The notes below the pieces were generated by a model that searched no databases, was not told the DNA's origin, and worked only from the letters and a program-made list of their open reading frames with translations. Of a stretch of DNA of 64,000 nucleotides, positions 17,555 through 26,575 are shown piece by piece (positions within the stretch are counted from its first letter, which is position 1; every line of letters begins with the position of its first letter). The DNA comes from Bacteroidota bacterium (GTDB lineage: Bacteria > Bacteroidota > Bacteroidia > Flavobacteriales > Weeksellaceae). Made by a program: the position numbers and the translations under genes. The stretch lies in contig JAEWOD010000012.1 in assembly GCA_023461035.1 (NCBI GenBank), positions 68,612-132,611 on the forward strand, given 5' to 3'.

Positions 17555-19261
17555 ATCCTCCTTCCCAATTTCATCTACTTGCTCAATTGTCGAATTGGAA
17601 TTTCCACTAAATGACTGAATGATTATCGCAATGAAAATCACCAGCACACAACCAAACAAATTCAGCCAGAGATAAGGCATCCAGTCAAATTTCCATCCGA
17701 TGATGACGATGATTTGAGTGATAACAGCAGCCGTGAAAACAGCATTTGCCCGAACAAACCGAAAGAAAAATGCCAACAGAAAAATCCCCAGAACATTTCC
17801 GTAAAAAATAGAACCGATGATGTTTACCAATTGGATTAAATTATCAAACAAATCCGCAACGCAGGCAAATAAAATCGCCAGAATTCCCCACAAAAGTGTA
17901 AACCATTTGGACATTTTCAGATAATGCCCATCGGCTTTTCCGCCGTTATTTCGTTTGTATAAATCCATAGTGGTGGTTGTCGCCAGCGCATTCAATTCTG
18001 AAGAAGTGGATGACATAGCGGCACAAAGCGCCATTGCCAACAAAAGTCCGATGACACCTTTGGGCAAATGATTTAAAATGAAATGAATGAAAACATAGTC
18101 TTTGTCGTTAGTTTCCGTTCCCGGATTGGCCTGTGAAATTATTTGTTTTGCTTCTTCTCTTAATCTTTTGTCTTTATTTTCTGATGAAATAATTTCTTGT
18201 CGAATAACGATTTTTTCCCAATTTTCTGTATTTACATAATTAAAAATCAGGTTTTTCTTTGCTTCGAAATTTGTATGGTTTTTCTTTTCCAGCTCCGAAT
18301 ATTCTTTTGCATAATCCGAATTCTCAATGGACTTCTGTGCCAAAGGATTAAAATTCAACGGTGATGGATTAAATTGGTAGAAAACAAAAACCATCACACC
18401 CACCAACAAAATAAAGAACTGCATCGGAACCTTCAAAAACCCGTTCATAATCATTCCCATCTGACTTTCTTTGATGGATTTTCCCGACAAATACCGTTGC
18501 ACCTGACTTTGGTCGGTCCCGAAATAACTCAATGAAAGAAAGGTTCCACCTATGATACCACTCCAAATTGTATAACGATTGTCAAAATCAAATGAAAAAT
18601 CCAGAATGTCCATTTTCCCGCTTGCACCGGCAATTTCCATCGCGTTGGAAAAGGTAATTCCGTCCGGCAAAGAAAAAACCAAAATCACAAAAGCAACTGC
18701 CATTCCGCCCATCATGATCGCCATTTGTTGCTTTTGGGTAACATTTACTGCTTTTGTTCCACCCGAAACGGTGTAAATAATGACCAAAGTTCCGATGATA
18801 ATGTTCAGCCAAAGCAAATCCCAGCCCAGAACAGCCGATAAAATAATCGCCGGAGCAAAAATGGTAATCCCACATGAAAGTCCACGCTGAATCAGGAAAA
18901 GGATAGCCGTAAGCGTCCGGGTTTTCAAATCAAAACGACTTTCCAAAAATTCATAAGCTGTGTAAACATTTAGTTTGTGGTACAGCGGAATAAAAACCAA
19001 GCAAATGACGACCATCGCTATGGGCAATCCGAAATAGAATTGGACAAAACCCATTCCGTCGTGAAACGCCTGACCGGGAGTGGAAAGAAACGTAATCGCG
19101 CTTGCTTGCGTTGCCATCACCGAAAGTCCCACCGTAAACCAGTTGGAATCATTCCCTTTCAGAAAATCCTTTACATTGCTTTGTCCACGCGTTTTCCAGA
19201 CACCGTAAACCACGATGAACAACATGGAACCAATTAAAATTATCCAGTCAATTCCGTGCAT
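17549..19261 (-). CDS. Sodium:solute symporter family protein
   Basis: A ~570-residue SSS-family transporter with about 13 membrane segments, including WFTVGLSVMATQASAITFLSTPGQA, YTAYEFLESRF, SYFGTDQSQVQRYLSGKS and AMSSTSSELNALATTTTMDLY, all typical. A hydrophilic insertion of ~90 residues (around SDYAKEYSELEKKN to NPGTETNDKD) separates two membrane helices, as is common in Bacteroidota members. Substrate not predictable. The start is ATG 19261, overlapping the stop of the 38-residue gene upstream (TGATG). Confidence 0.93.
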   Translation of the reverse strand: MHGIDWIILIGSMLFIVVYGVWKTRGQSNVKDFLKGNDSNWFTVGLSVMATQASAITFLSTPGQAFHDGMGFVQFYFGLPIAMVVICLVFIPLYHKLNVYTAYEFLESRFDLKTRTLTAILFLIQRGLSCGITIFAPAIILSAVLGWDLLWLNIIIGTLVIIYTVSGGTKAVNVTQKQQMAIMMGGMAVAFVILVFSLPDGITFSNAMEIAGASGKMDILDFSFDFDNRYTIWSGIIGGTFLSLSYFGTDQSQVQRYLSGKSIKESQMGMIMNGFLKVPMQFFILLVGVMVFVFYQFNPSPLNFNPLAQKSIENSDYAKEYSELEKKNHTNFEAKKNLIFNYVNTENWEKIVIRQEIISSENKDKRLREEAKQIISQANPGTETNDKDYVFIHFILNHLPKGVIGLLLAMALCAAMSSTSSELNALATTTTMDLYKRNNGGKADGHYLKMSKWFTLLWGILAILFACVADLFDNLIQLVNIIGSIFYGNVLGIFLLAFFFRFVRANAVFTAAVITQIIVIIGWKFDWMPYLWLNLFGCVLVIFIAIIIQSFSGNSNSTIEQVDEIGKEDF

Positions 19262-19377
19262 CAGCCAAAGATTTTCATTAGGACATAAAAAATCAGGATG
19301 TAAGCAGCGTTTGCGAGTAAAACCCAAGTATAGGAAGCCCGCCAGGATTTTTTAGGATTTATTTCTTTATTGTTCAT
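19261..19377 (-). CDS. Small membrane protein coupled to the symporter
   Basis: ATG 19377 encodes 38 residues: a basic start (MNNKEINPKKSWRASYTW) and one membrane segment (VLLANAAYILIFYVLMKIF). Its TGA overlaps the symporter ATG, which supports translation and coupling. Small proteins of this form next to Bacteroidota symporters suggest a subunit or assembly role, an inference. Confidence 0.75.
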   Translation of the reverse strand: MNNKEINPKKSWRASYTWVLLANAAYILIFYVLMKIFG

Positions 19378-19390
19378 TTTATATTTTTAA

Positions 19391-19435
19391 AACCTCCAAG
19401 GTCATTTTGTCAAGCTTATTATAACCTTGGAGGTT
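19391..19435. repeat. AACCTCCAAGGT / ACCTTGGAGGTT inverted repeat
   Basis: AACCTCCAAGGT (19391-19402) and ACCTTGGAGGTT (19424-19435) are perfect inverted repeats with a 21-base loop, between the PIG-L gene stop and the small symporter partner. Related copies are at 43622-43664 and 44306-44338. Confidence 0.7.
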
Positions 19436-19447
19436 ATTAGACGATAG

Positions 19448-21916
19448 TTACTTCCCTAAAGATAAAATATTTGCCAACAATCGATAAGCGCCCGGAACGC
19501 CTTCCGGCAGCTCGCGGAAGAAACTCAATCCGGTGTAAACATAATATCCTTCTCCGTATTTCGCAACCAACAAACTGCCTTTCATCGGTGCTTCTCCTTT
19601 GTCGTGCATCGATAAAATCGGGGTAAATTCCTTGCTCCATTTGCTTGGGAAATACAATCCGCGCTCCTGCACCCATCCTTCAAAATCTTTTTCAGTGATT
19701 TTGTTTGGGTAATTTAAAACGGGATGATTTTTATCCAAAAATTTCACTTCCGAATTTTCATCAGTCACTCGGTCTCTTGACAATTCCAATTCAAAAGGCG
19801 CTACTTCGTTGGTCAAAACTTCTCGTGAAGTGTTATATTGCACCAATAAATTTCCGCCGTTTTTCACATAATCAAATAGGATTTTGTTTTTAAAAGTCAA
19901 TTCATTGAGCACATTAAAAGCACGGATCCCTAGAACAATTGCATCGAATCTTTGAAGATTTTCAGCTGTTATATTTTGAGGCGAAATGATTTCAACTTCA
20001 TATCCGATTTGCTTCAGATTTTCCGAAACCGAATCACCTGCGCCTATGATGTATCCGATTTTTTCTCCTTTTTTCCGGATGTCAATATGCACAATTTTAC
20101 TTCCGCCCGGGAGCAAAACTTTTTGTTCGGGAATATGTTCGTAATTAATTTCAATCAGTTCTTTGTCAAACACTTCATTTCCAACTTTTAATTCTGGTAT
20201 CAATTCCGCTTCGGACTGATTGACGGGCGGTGTAACCTCAAACCAAAAAATTTGTTCTTCCTCTTTTCTGCTGAGGTTTACCGCTTGATTTTGCGGGGAA
20301 ATTTTCCAATCATTTGGCGCATTCAAATTTAAATTACCCGATAACTTATTTGCAAAAGATTTGACTTTTATCGCAACCCTTTTCGGTTTTCCTTCACTGA
20401 AAACGATAACTTTTTCACCCATACTTATAGACGCTTTCGGAACGATGGCAAAAGGTTTATAGGTTTCGCCTTTTGCAGGATCGTTGTATTTGTAAACAAT
20501 GGATTTTTGAAATGAAAAATCTTGTCCGGCAATGTTCAGATTGAAATCCACAACATTAGATTCTAGCATTTCTGGCAATCCAATTAATTCAGTATCAGCA
20601 ACTTTATACATGCCCAAACTTCCTTTTTCCCTCAACCAATATGGAGAAGTAAGTTTGGAGTTCGTAGGAATCAAATACTTTTCTTCCGTTTTATAAATTT
20701 CATTATTTTTTAATTCCAGATTCACTTTTTCCAATTGGATTTCATTGATATTCACTTTTACATCGCTTCGGTTAATCGCTTCAATTTTCAATTCAACAGA
20801 TTCTCCCGGATTTGCATAAGGTGCTTTGGCAACCGCTTCCAGAAACAATCCGGAACAAGCGTAAATGATATTTTTAATTTCTTCTGATTTAATTCCTTTC
20901 CAATGTCTATCTTCCAGTTTTTGAATCAACTGATAGGCTTTTACCAGATCAGGAACCGACTTCGAAGGATCTTTGAAATCGAATTCCCGTTCGACTTTTG
21001 CCAATATTTCACCGATGGCTTTTCCGCCTTTTACCCGATTCCAACTTGTATCAATTCCTTCGAAAACATCGGATTTTGGTTGATTTCCTTTTATGATTTC
21101 CAGATATTCCATCGATTTTCCACGTACTGCCGTCGCTCCAAATCCTTGCGAACTGTGTTGGCTTCGGCTTTTGGCGGCAATTTCGCTGTTGCTCAATCCC
21201 AAAGTCGGATAATAAGACCCGATGTCCATCGCAAATAATTTGCTTTTATCGGCTTTGTCAAATTTTTCCTGACTTCCGTAAAAAAACCAGGATTGGTTCC
21301 AAAACAATCTTTTGGGCTGCCAGACAGGAAACCTATTTAATTGCTCCGGAAATGCAGATGAATTTCCCGCCAAATCAAATGCTTCCACGCTCAACATCGC
21401 CGATGCCGTGTGATGTCCGTGAGTAGTTCCGGGCGACCGATGGTCAAATCGGTTGATAATCACATCGGGTTGAAATTTTCGGATGACATACACCAAATCG
21501 CTCAAAACTTGATCTTTGTCCCATATTTCAAAGGTTTCCTCCGGATTTTTGGAATATCCAAAATCATTGGCTTGTGTAAAAAACTGTTCGCCGCCGTCAA
21601 TTCTTCTGGCCTGCAAAAGTTCCTGTGTGCGAATGACGCCCAATAATTCTCTTAATTCAGAGCCTATGAGATTCTGTCCGCCATCGCCGCGGGTCAATGA
21701 AATATAAGCGGTTCGAGCGTGGACATCATTGGCAAAATAAGAAATCAGATGGGTATTTTCATCGTCCGGATGGGCTGCCACATACAAAACCGAACCCAGA
21801 AAATTGAGCTTTTGGATGGATTCATAGATTTCGGCGGAACTAGGCTTTTTTGGTGTTTGGGCAAAATTTGAACTTGATAAAACCAGTAAAATAAAGGTAT
21901 AAAATAGCTTTCGCAT
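19448..21916 (-). CDS. Secreted PIG-L family deacetylase
   Basis: An 822-residue protein with a signal peptide (MRKLFYTFILLVLSSSNFAQ) and an N-terminal PIG-L/LmbE domain: the zinc motif AHPDDEN (48-54), DGGQNLIGSELRELLG and the later HGHHTAS. These enzymes remove N-acetyl groups from GlcNAc-linked substrates. The middle holds beta-rich Ig-like segments, and the end (from ~residue 620, IGYIIGAGDSV to AFNVLNEL and PFELELSRDRV) resembles a glutamine-amidotransferase-like fold. Substrate unknown. Confidence 0.88.
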   Translation of the reverse strand: MRKLFYTFILLVLSSSNFAQTPKKPSSAEIYESIQKLNFLGSVLYVAAHPDDENTHLISYFANDVHARTAYISLTRGDGGQNLIGSELRELLGVIRTQELLQARRIDGGEQFFTQANDFGYSKNPEETFEIWDKDQVLSDLVYVIRKFQPDVIINRFDHRSPGTTHGHHTASAMLSVEAFDLAGNSSAFPEQLNRFPVWQPKRLFWNQSWFFYGSQEKFDKADKSKLFAMDIGSYYPTLGLSNSEIAAKSRSQHSSQGFGATAVRGKSMEYLEIIKGNQPKSDVFEGIDTSWNRVKGGKAIGEILAKVEREFDFKDPSKSVPDLVKAYQLIQKLEDRHWKGIKSEEIKNIIYACSGLFLEAVAKAPYANPGESVELKIEAINRSDVKVNINEIQLEKVNLELKNNEIYKTEEKYLIPTNSKLTSPYWLREKGSLGMYKVADTELIGLPEMLESNVVDFNLNIAGQDFSFQKSIVYKYNDPAKGETYKPFAIVPKASISMGEKVIVFSEGKPKRVAIKVKSFANKLSGNLNLNAPNDWKISPQNQAVNLSRKEEEQIFWFEVTPPVNQSEAELIPELKVGNEVFDKELIEINYEHIPEQKVLLPGGSKIVHIDIRKKGEKIGYIIGAGDSVSENLKQIGYEVEIISPQNITAENLQRFDAIVLGIRAFNVLNELTFKNKILFDYVKNGGNLLVQYNTSREVLTNEVAPFELELSRDRVTDENSEVKFLDKNHPVLNYPNKITEKDFEGWVQERGLYFPSKWSKEFTPILSMHDKGEAPMKGSLLVAKYGEGYYVYTGLSFFRELPEGVPGAYRLLANILSLGK

Positions 21917-21987
21917 CGTGTCGTATTGTTATTTGGTGTCTAAATATAAGCGAAATTCGAAGTTCGGGCTTCGAACTTCGCAATCAT

Positions 21988-22590
21988 TTAACTTTTACCT
22001 TCCCATTCTTTAAAAAACCTATCCAGAAATTCTTCTAAAAACTGATGGCGTTCATGCGCAATTTTTTGGGCAGAATCGGTATTCATCAAATCTTTCAGTT
22101 TCAAAAGTTTGTCGTAAAAATGCTGAATGGAAGTTTCATCCGGATTTTCGGGATTCCAGATTTCACGCTGTTTGCTTCCACCATAAGCGAAAACACGCGC
22201 CAAACCAATAGCTCCGATGGCATCTAACCGGTCGGCATCTTGCACGATTTGAGCTTCTAACGAAGTGGGAGAATGCCCTTTGCTGAACGAAACTTGGGAA
22301 ACGATTTCAATCGTTTGGGAAATGATTTCCTGCGGAAGATTTAATTCGTTTAAAAATTTGGTAATCATTTCTGCTGATCTATCTATTCCGTCGTGCAGTT
22401 TGTAATCGCCTACATCGTGCAGCCAAGCTGACAATTCTACCAAAAATTCATCGGCATTTTCTTCTTTAGCTATCCGTTTAGCGGTTTTCACAACCCGTTC
22501 GATATGGAAAAAATCGTGTCCGGTGGTTTCGCCGGAGAATCCTTTCTTTACATAATCTTGGGTTGCTGTAAGAATTCGTTGTTTATTCAT
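21988..22590 (-). CDS. HD domain phosphohydrolase
   Basis: A 200-residue protein with HDFFHIERVVKTAKRIA, the HD pair in SAWLHDVGDYKLHDG, and IVQDADRLDAIGAIGLAR, the pattern of the YedJ-like HD hydrolase family (metal-bound His and Asp). It is likely to hydrolyse a phosphorylated small molecule. Substrate unknown. Confidence 0.9.
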   Translation of the reverse strand: MNKQRILTATQDYVKKGFSGETTGHDFFHIERVVKTAKRIAKEENADEFLVELSAWLHDVGDYKLHDGIDRSAEMITKFLNELNLPQEIISQTIEIVSQVSFSKGHSPTSLEAQIVQDADRLDAIGAIGLARVFAYGGSKQREIWNPENPDETSIQHFYDKLLKLKDLMNTDSAQKIAHERHQFLEEFLDRFFKEWEGKS

Positions 22591-22626
22591 TTGGCAAAAA
22601 TAGGTTTTGCAAGCCGAAGAAATTAT

Positions 22627-22652
22627 AAAACCCGAACTTTCGTTCGGGTTTT
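22627..22652 (-). terminator. Intrinsic terminator after the FG-GAP T9SS gene
   Basis: AAAACCCGAAC (22627-22637) and GTTCGGGTTTT (22642-22652) are perfect complements with a TTTC loop. It follows the stop of the minus-strand gene at 22657 and ends in a T run on that strand. Confidence 0.85.
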
Positions 22653-22656
22653 ACTG

Positions 22657-24396
22657 TTATTTTTTAATCCATTTAAAACCGGATTTTTCTTTGTCCAGCC
22701 AGAGTTGAATTACATAAGTTCCTGGTGGCAAATGAGAAAGATTAAATGACCTTGTTTTTGTAGAATTGGATTCTGACTGATTGAAAACTGTTCTTCCTGT
22801 TAAATCAAAAACACTAATTCTAAATTCAAAGACTTCTTTTTGGGATTTGATGTTCAACAATCCATTGGAAGGATTGGGGTAAACTGAAACTGAATTTGAA
22901 GTCATATCCTGGGTTCCCATTATAACTTCGTTCATCAACAGTCCGTCACGGGTATTATTTCCCTTGTATCCGTTCCATAGAATTTTATTTTCATCATACG
23001 GAACATTTAGGTTGTAAGAACTGATAAAAAGTGAGTCGGTTGAAGCCCCGAAGTTCAATGTGTAAGAATTCAGTGAAAGATCCATCATTCCGTCATTGTC
23101 AATATCACCCAAAACCGCACCATTCAGATAAGTAAAACCTCTGGGGCGTAATGGGAATCCTTCAATTTCTCCTGAACCATCCATGGAATAGGCATGTAAA
23201 TATCCATATCCTTCGGAATCGGTAATATTACTTCCAAAAATAAGTTCCATCACGCCATCATTATTGATATCGGCTACAGTAATGACACCTTCATTTCCTC
23301 CGATTTTCTGGATTGGAAAATTGTCAATATCATCTCCATCCGGCGACATGCCATAAATGGTGGGAAGCGGATTACCGTCAGAAAAATTCGGATTTCCAGC
23401 AAAAATCTCGTACGTCTCATCACCATCCACATCGACAACGGTTGGTGGTGCATAGGTCCAGTTTCCAATCGAATAAGGCCAACCCTCAGCATAAGTTCCG
23501 TCATTTTTCATTACATAATAAGCCGAAGCGTCTCCATGATTGGCTCCTACGATTTCCAATTCATCATCACCATCAAGATCCACCAAAACGGGAGATTGAT
23601 AAGAATAAGCAACACTTGCATCATACACCGGAAATCCGGGAAGGATCACGCTATCCGGCTGTATGGCAAAAAGTCCGGTGTTGTATCCCGCCACAATTAT
23701 TTCTTTGATTCCATCATTATTAATGTCGCCCACCGAAGGTGTAAAACAGGAAACAGATCCAATGTCGTACGGCCAATTGGCATTCATAGATGTTCCGTCC
23801 AATTTCAAAACATGAATAAGTGCGGAAGTCCCACTGATTCTTTCAGCAGTAATGATTTCCATAATGCCGTCATCATCCAGATCGGAAACAGCTGGGGCAT
23901 TTGAGATCAGTGTCGAATGGGTTCTCGGCCAACCGTCCAATACATTTCCTTCATGATCGAGCAAATAAGTACCGTTTGTTAAAGTTGAAAATCCGAAATT
24001 GAATACAATTTCCAAATCTCCATCTCCATCCATATCGGCAACTGCCGGCGGATATAAAATCGGACCTTGTACATCCAACTCAAAAAGCAATGAACCATCT
24101 CCTTTGATGGCAAAAAATTTCTCGTCAATTCCTATCAATAATTCGTCCACACCATCATTGTCCAAATCTGCAAGTGTCAAACCTCTCGAATTTTTAGAAT
24201 ACTGAAAGGCCGGCGCTGCAAACGTCATAAAAGGCTCGGGATCAATTTCATTTGGACTTAAGAAACTTTCGGAAACCTGAATTTCTTCCACTGAAAATTC
24301 TCCGTTTTCATTTACCTTTGCCATCATAAAAGTAGCTTGGGCAGAAACAAATCCAATTAGCGTTAAGTTGGTTAGAAACGTAAAGATTTTCTTCAT
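22657..24396 (-). CDS. T9SS-exported FG-GAP/VCBS repeat protein
   Basis: A 579-residue secreted protein with a signal peptide, about eight FG-GAP-like Ca-binding blades with D-x-D-x-DG motifs (LADLDNDGVDELLIG, VADMDGDGDLEIVF, VSDLDDDGIMEIITA, VGDINNDGIKEIIVAG and others) and a C-terminal type A sorting domain (SVYPNPSNGLLNIKS to GTYVIQL). It is probably a surface or released beta-propeller. The ligand is unknown. Confidence 0.93.
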   Translation of the reverse strand: MKKIFTFLTNLTLIGFVSAQATFMMAKVNENGEFSVEEIQVSESFLSPNEIDPEPFMTFAAPAFQYSKNSRGLTLADLDNDGVDELLIGIDEKFFAIKGDGSLLFELDVQGPILYPPAVADMDGDGDLEIVFNFGFSTLTNGTYLLDHEGNVLDGWPRTHSTLISNAPAVSDLDDDGIMEIITAERISGTSALIHVLKLDGTSMNANWPYDIGSVSCFTPSVGDINNDGIKEIIVAGYNTGLFAIQPDSVILPGFPVYDASVAYSYQSPVLVDLDGDDELEIVGANHGDASAYYVMKNDGTYAEGWPYSIGNWTYAPPTVVDVDGDETYEIFAGNPNFSDGNPLPTIYGMSPDGDDIDNFPIQKIGGNEGVITVADINNDGVMELIFGSNITDSEGYGYLHAYSMDGSGEIEGFPLRPRGFTYLNGAVLGDIDNDGMMDLSLNSYTLNFGASTDSLFISSYNLNVPYDENKILWNGYKGNNTRDGLLMNEVIMGTQDMTSNSVSVYPNPSNGLLNIKSQKEVFEFRISVFDLTGRTVFNQSESNSTKTRSFNLSHLPPGTYVIQLWLDKEKSGFKWIKK

Positions 24397-24483
24397 AATA
24401 AATGATTTAATTTTATTTAAAATTAGAAAATTATATTCTGAAAAATGTTAATTCTATTTTCTAAATAATTATTTGCCAATTAA

Positions 24484-24516
24484 TTGTGGGATTATTCAAT
24501 AATTATCTTAAATTTG
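24484..24516 (+). promoter_or_regulatory. rpsP-rimM promoter
   Basis: TTG (24484-24486), 22 bases and TAAATTTG (24509-24516) approximate the Bacteroidota promoter. The start codon of rpsP is at 24571, leaving a leader of ~50 bases. Confidence 0.6.
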
Positions 24517-24570
24517 CACCCTCAAAAAATGTAATTAACTCGGGACGAGCTCCCAAAAATACATATAAAA

Positions 24571-25173
24571 ATGGCAACAAAAATCAGATTGCAAAGACAC
24601 GGAAGAAAAGGAAAAGCGTTCTTCCACATCGTTATCGCCGATTCAAGATCTCCTCGTGACGGTCGTTTCATCGAAAAAATCGGAACTTACAACCCAGTTA
24701 CTAATCCTGCCACCATCGATTTAGATTTGGATCGCGCCGTACATTGGTTACAAGTAGGTGCTGAGCCGACAAACACGGCAAAAAACATCCTTTCTTATAA
24801 AGGTGCTTTGATGAAAAAACACTTGTTGGGAGGTGTGGCGAAAGGTGCTTTCAGCGAAGAAGAAGCAGAAAAGAAATTTGAAGCTTGGTTGGATGAAAGA
24901 GCCAATGCGGTTCAATCCAAAAAAGACGGTTTGGCAAAAGCAAAAGCCGATGCTAAATCAGTTGCACTTGAAGCAGAGAAGAAAAAATCGGAAGCGCGTG
25001 TAGCGGTTGAAGAAACGCCGGCTGAAGAAGTGGAAGCAACAGAAGAAAACGCTGAAGTAGCAGTAGAAGAAACAACGGAAGAAGTTGTAGCTGAAGCTGA
25101 AACTACTGAGGATGCGCCTGCGGAAGATGCTCCGGCTGAAGAAGCTTCTGAAGAAGAAAAAACAGAAGAATAA
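24571..25173 (+). CDS. rpsP: 30S ribosomal protein S16 with long acidic tail
   Basis: A 200-residue protein. Residues 1-80 are canonical S16 (IRLQRHGRKGKAFFHIVIADSRSPRDGRFIEKIGTYNP). The remainder is a Lys/Ala-rich helix (~85-150) and a Glu/Ala-rich tail (EEVEATEENAEVAVEETTEE and onward), about twice the usual 80-90 residues. Extended S16 tails occur in Bacteroidota. It heads an operon with rimM, 15 bases downstream. Confidence 0.97.
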   Translation: MATKIRLQRHGRKGKAFFHIVIADSRSPRDGRFIEKIGTYNPVTNPATIDLDLDRAVHWLQVGAEPTNTAKNILSYKGALMKKHLLGGVAKGAFSEEEAEKKFEAWLDERANAVQSKKDGLAKAKADAKSVALEAEKKKSEARVAVEETPAEEVEATEENAEVAVEETTEEVVAEAETTEDAPAEDAPAEEASEEEKTEE

Positions 25174-25188
25174 TTCCTCTCCCGTCTG

Positions 25189-25713
25189 ATGCAGAAAGAA
25201 GATTGTTATTACTTAGGTAAAATCACCAAACTTCATGGTTTCAAAGGAAACTTAATCCTGCATCTGGACACGGACGAACCGGAATTATACGAAAATATGG
25301 AATCAGTATTCATCGAAAAAGATGGAATGCTGATTCCTTTTTTCTTTGAATTTATCCAACCCCATTCGCGCGGAAAAATGTTGGTGAAATTTGAAGACAC
25401 AACGCCGGAAGAAGCCGAAAAACTCATCAACAAAAATCTTTATTTGCCGCTTGACACTTTACCGGAATTGGAAGGAAGCGATTTTTATTACCATGAAATC
25501 ATAGGGTTTACGCTTTACGATCAAACCAACACGGAAATCGGCACCATCAAAAATGTAAACGACACGGCCGCTCAGGCACTTTTTGAAGTCGAAATAAACG
25601 GGAAAGAAATTTTAATTCCGATTGTCGAGGAATGGATTCTGGAAGTCAACCGTGAAGAAAAAGCGATTTTAGTAGAAGTTCCGGAAGGGTTGATTGAGAT
25701 GTATTTGGGTTAG
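25189..25713 (+). CDS. rimM: 16S rRNA processing protein RimM
   Basis: A 174-residue protein with DCYYLGKITKLHGFKGNLILH at the N-terminus (RimM barrel) and a C-terminal PRC-barrel segment (DFYYHEIIGFTLYD to VPEGLIEMYLG). RimM binds S19 and helps mature the 30S head. The rpsP-rimM order is the common bacterial arrangement. Confidence 0.96.
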   Translation: MQKEDCYYLGKITKLHGFKGNLILHLDTDEPELYENMESVFIEKDGMLIPFFFEFIQPHSRGKMLVKFEDTTPEEAEKLINKNLYLPLDTLPELEGSDFYYHEIIGFTLYDQTNTEIGTIKNVNDTAAQALFEVEINGKEILIPIVEEWILEVNREEKAILVEVPEGLIEMYLG

Positions 25714-26435
25714 TCTTTGTCAACGCCCTGATTATACATTTCCATCATTTTTTCATTTTGTTTCCTTGCGATATCTTCAAATTCTTCTTTACTTACTTTT
25801 TGTCCTTTTGCGGGTTTTTTAATTTTAATTGACTCATCCAATACCTCTACTTTTGATGCTTTGTAAGTAAAACCTTCACTACCTCCGTCTTCATATTCAA
25901 AACCCGATTCCAGTTCCATAATAATTCCCGGAAGCCCCCAATATTGATCAGGACCTGTCTTTACATTTAATTTTGGAGCATACCAGGCGGTGATTTTTGT
26001 TTTCTGTTCGTCATCAAGAACAGCCGTTGCCTTTCTCGTTTCAAAGCCGAGAATGTTTTTGGATTCTTTGCTTATATTCCATTTAAAATCAGCCAATTGA
26101 CTTTCAATTAAATAATCTTTTCCATACATCGAAGTTTCTTCTATCAATAAATTGTCTGCCGTATTTTTATAAATCGTTCCTCTTCCACCCATCTGAATGG
26201 TAGCCATCATTCCTTCCTTCGGTTGATCGTTTCTGATTTTATCCAGATATTGATAAGAAGATTCGTTTCCGTCGATAAATAATTCGTAATAAGAATTTAA
26301 CATCACTACTGGCGTTGATTCCTTTTTAGCAGGATTGTAGTACGGAATCATTTCATATTCCACTTTCAAGTGTTCCTGAGCCAATATCATATTTGCCAAA
26401 AGAATCAAAATGAGGGAAAAAGAAAATTGTTTCAT
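25710..26435 (-). CDS. GLPGLI family protein
   Basis: A 241-residue secreted protein with a signal peptide (MKQFSFSLILILLANMILAQ) and the family motif in DQYWGLPGIIMELESG, plus KITAWYAPKLNVKTGP. The family (TIGR01200) is confined to Bacteroidota and has no proven function. It converges on rimM with a 4-base overlap of coding ends. Confidence 0.92.
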   Translation of the reverse strand: MKQFSFSLILILLANMILAQEHLKVEYEMIPYYNPAKKESTPVVMLNSYYELFIDGNESSYQYLDKIRNDQPKEGMMATIQMGGRGTIYKNTADNLLIEETSMYGKDYLIESQLADFKWNISKESKNILGFETRKATAVLDDEQKTKITAWYAPKLNVKTGPDQYWGLPGIIMELESGFEYEDGGSEGFTYKASKVEVLDESIKIKKPAKGQKVSKEEFEDIARKQNEKMMEMYNQGVDKD

Positions 26436-26575
26436 AATTATTTGTTTTGGTTTAAACGTTTTCGAATTTATTTATTGTCCAAAATACAAATTTTACAAAC
26501 ACTTATTACTTTGGGGAATAATCCCTTGTTTGACTATTGGTAAAAAACTAAATTTGCTCCTTATTCAGAAGTTCA

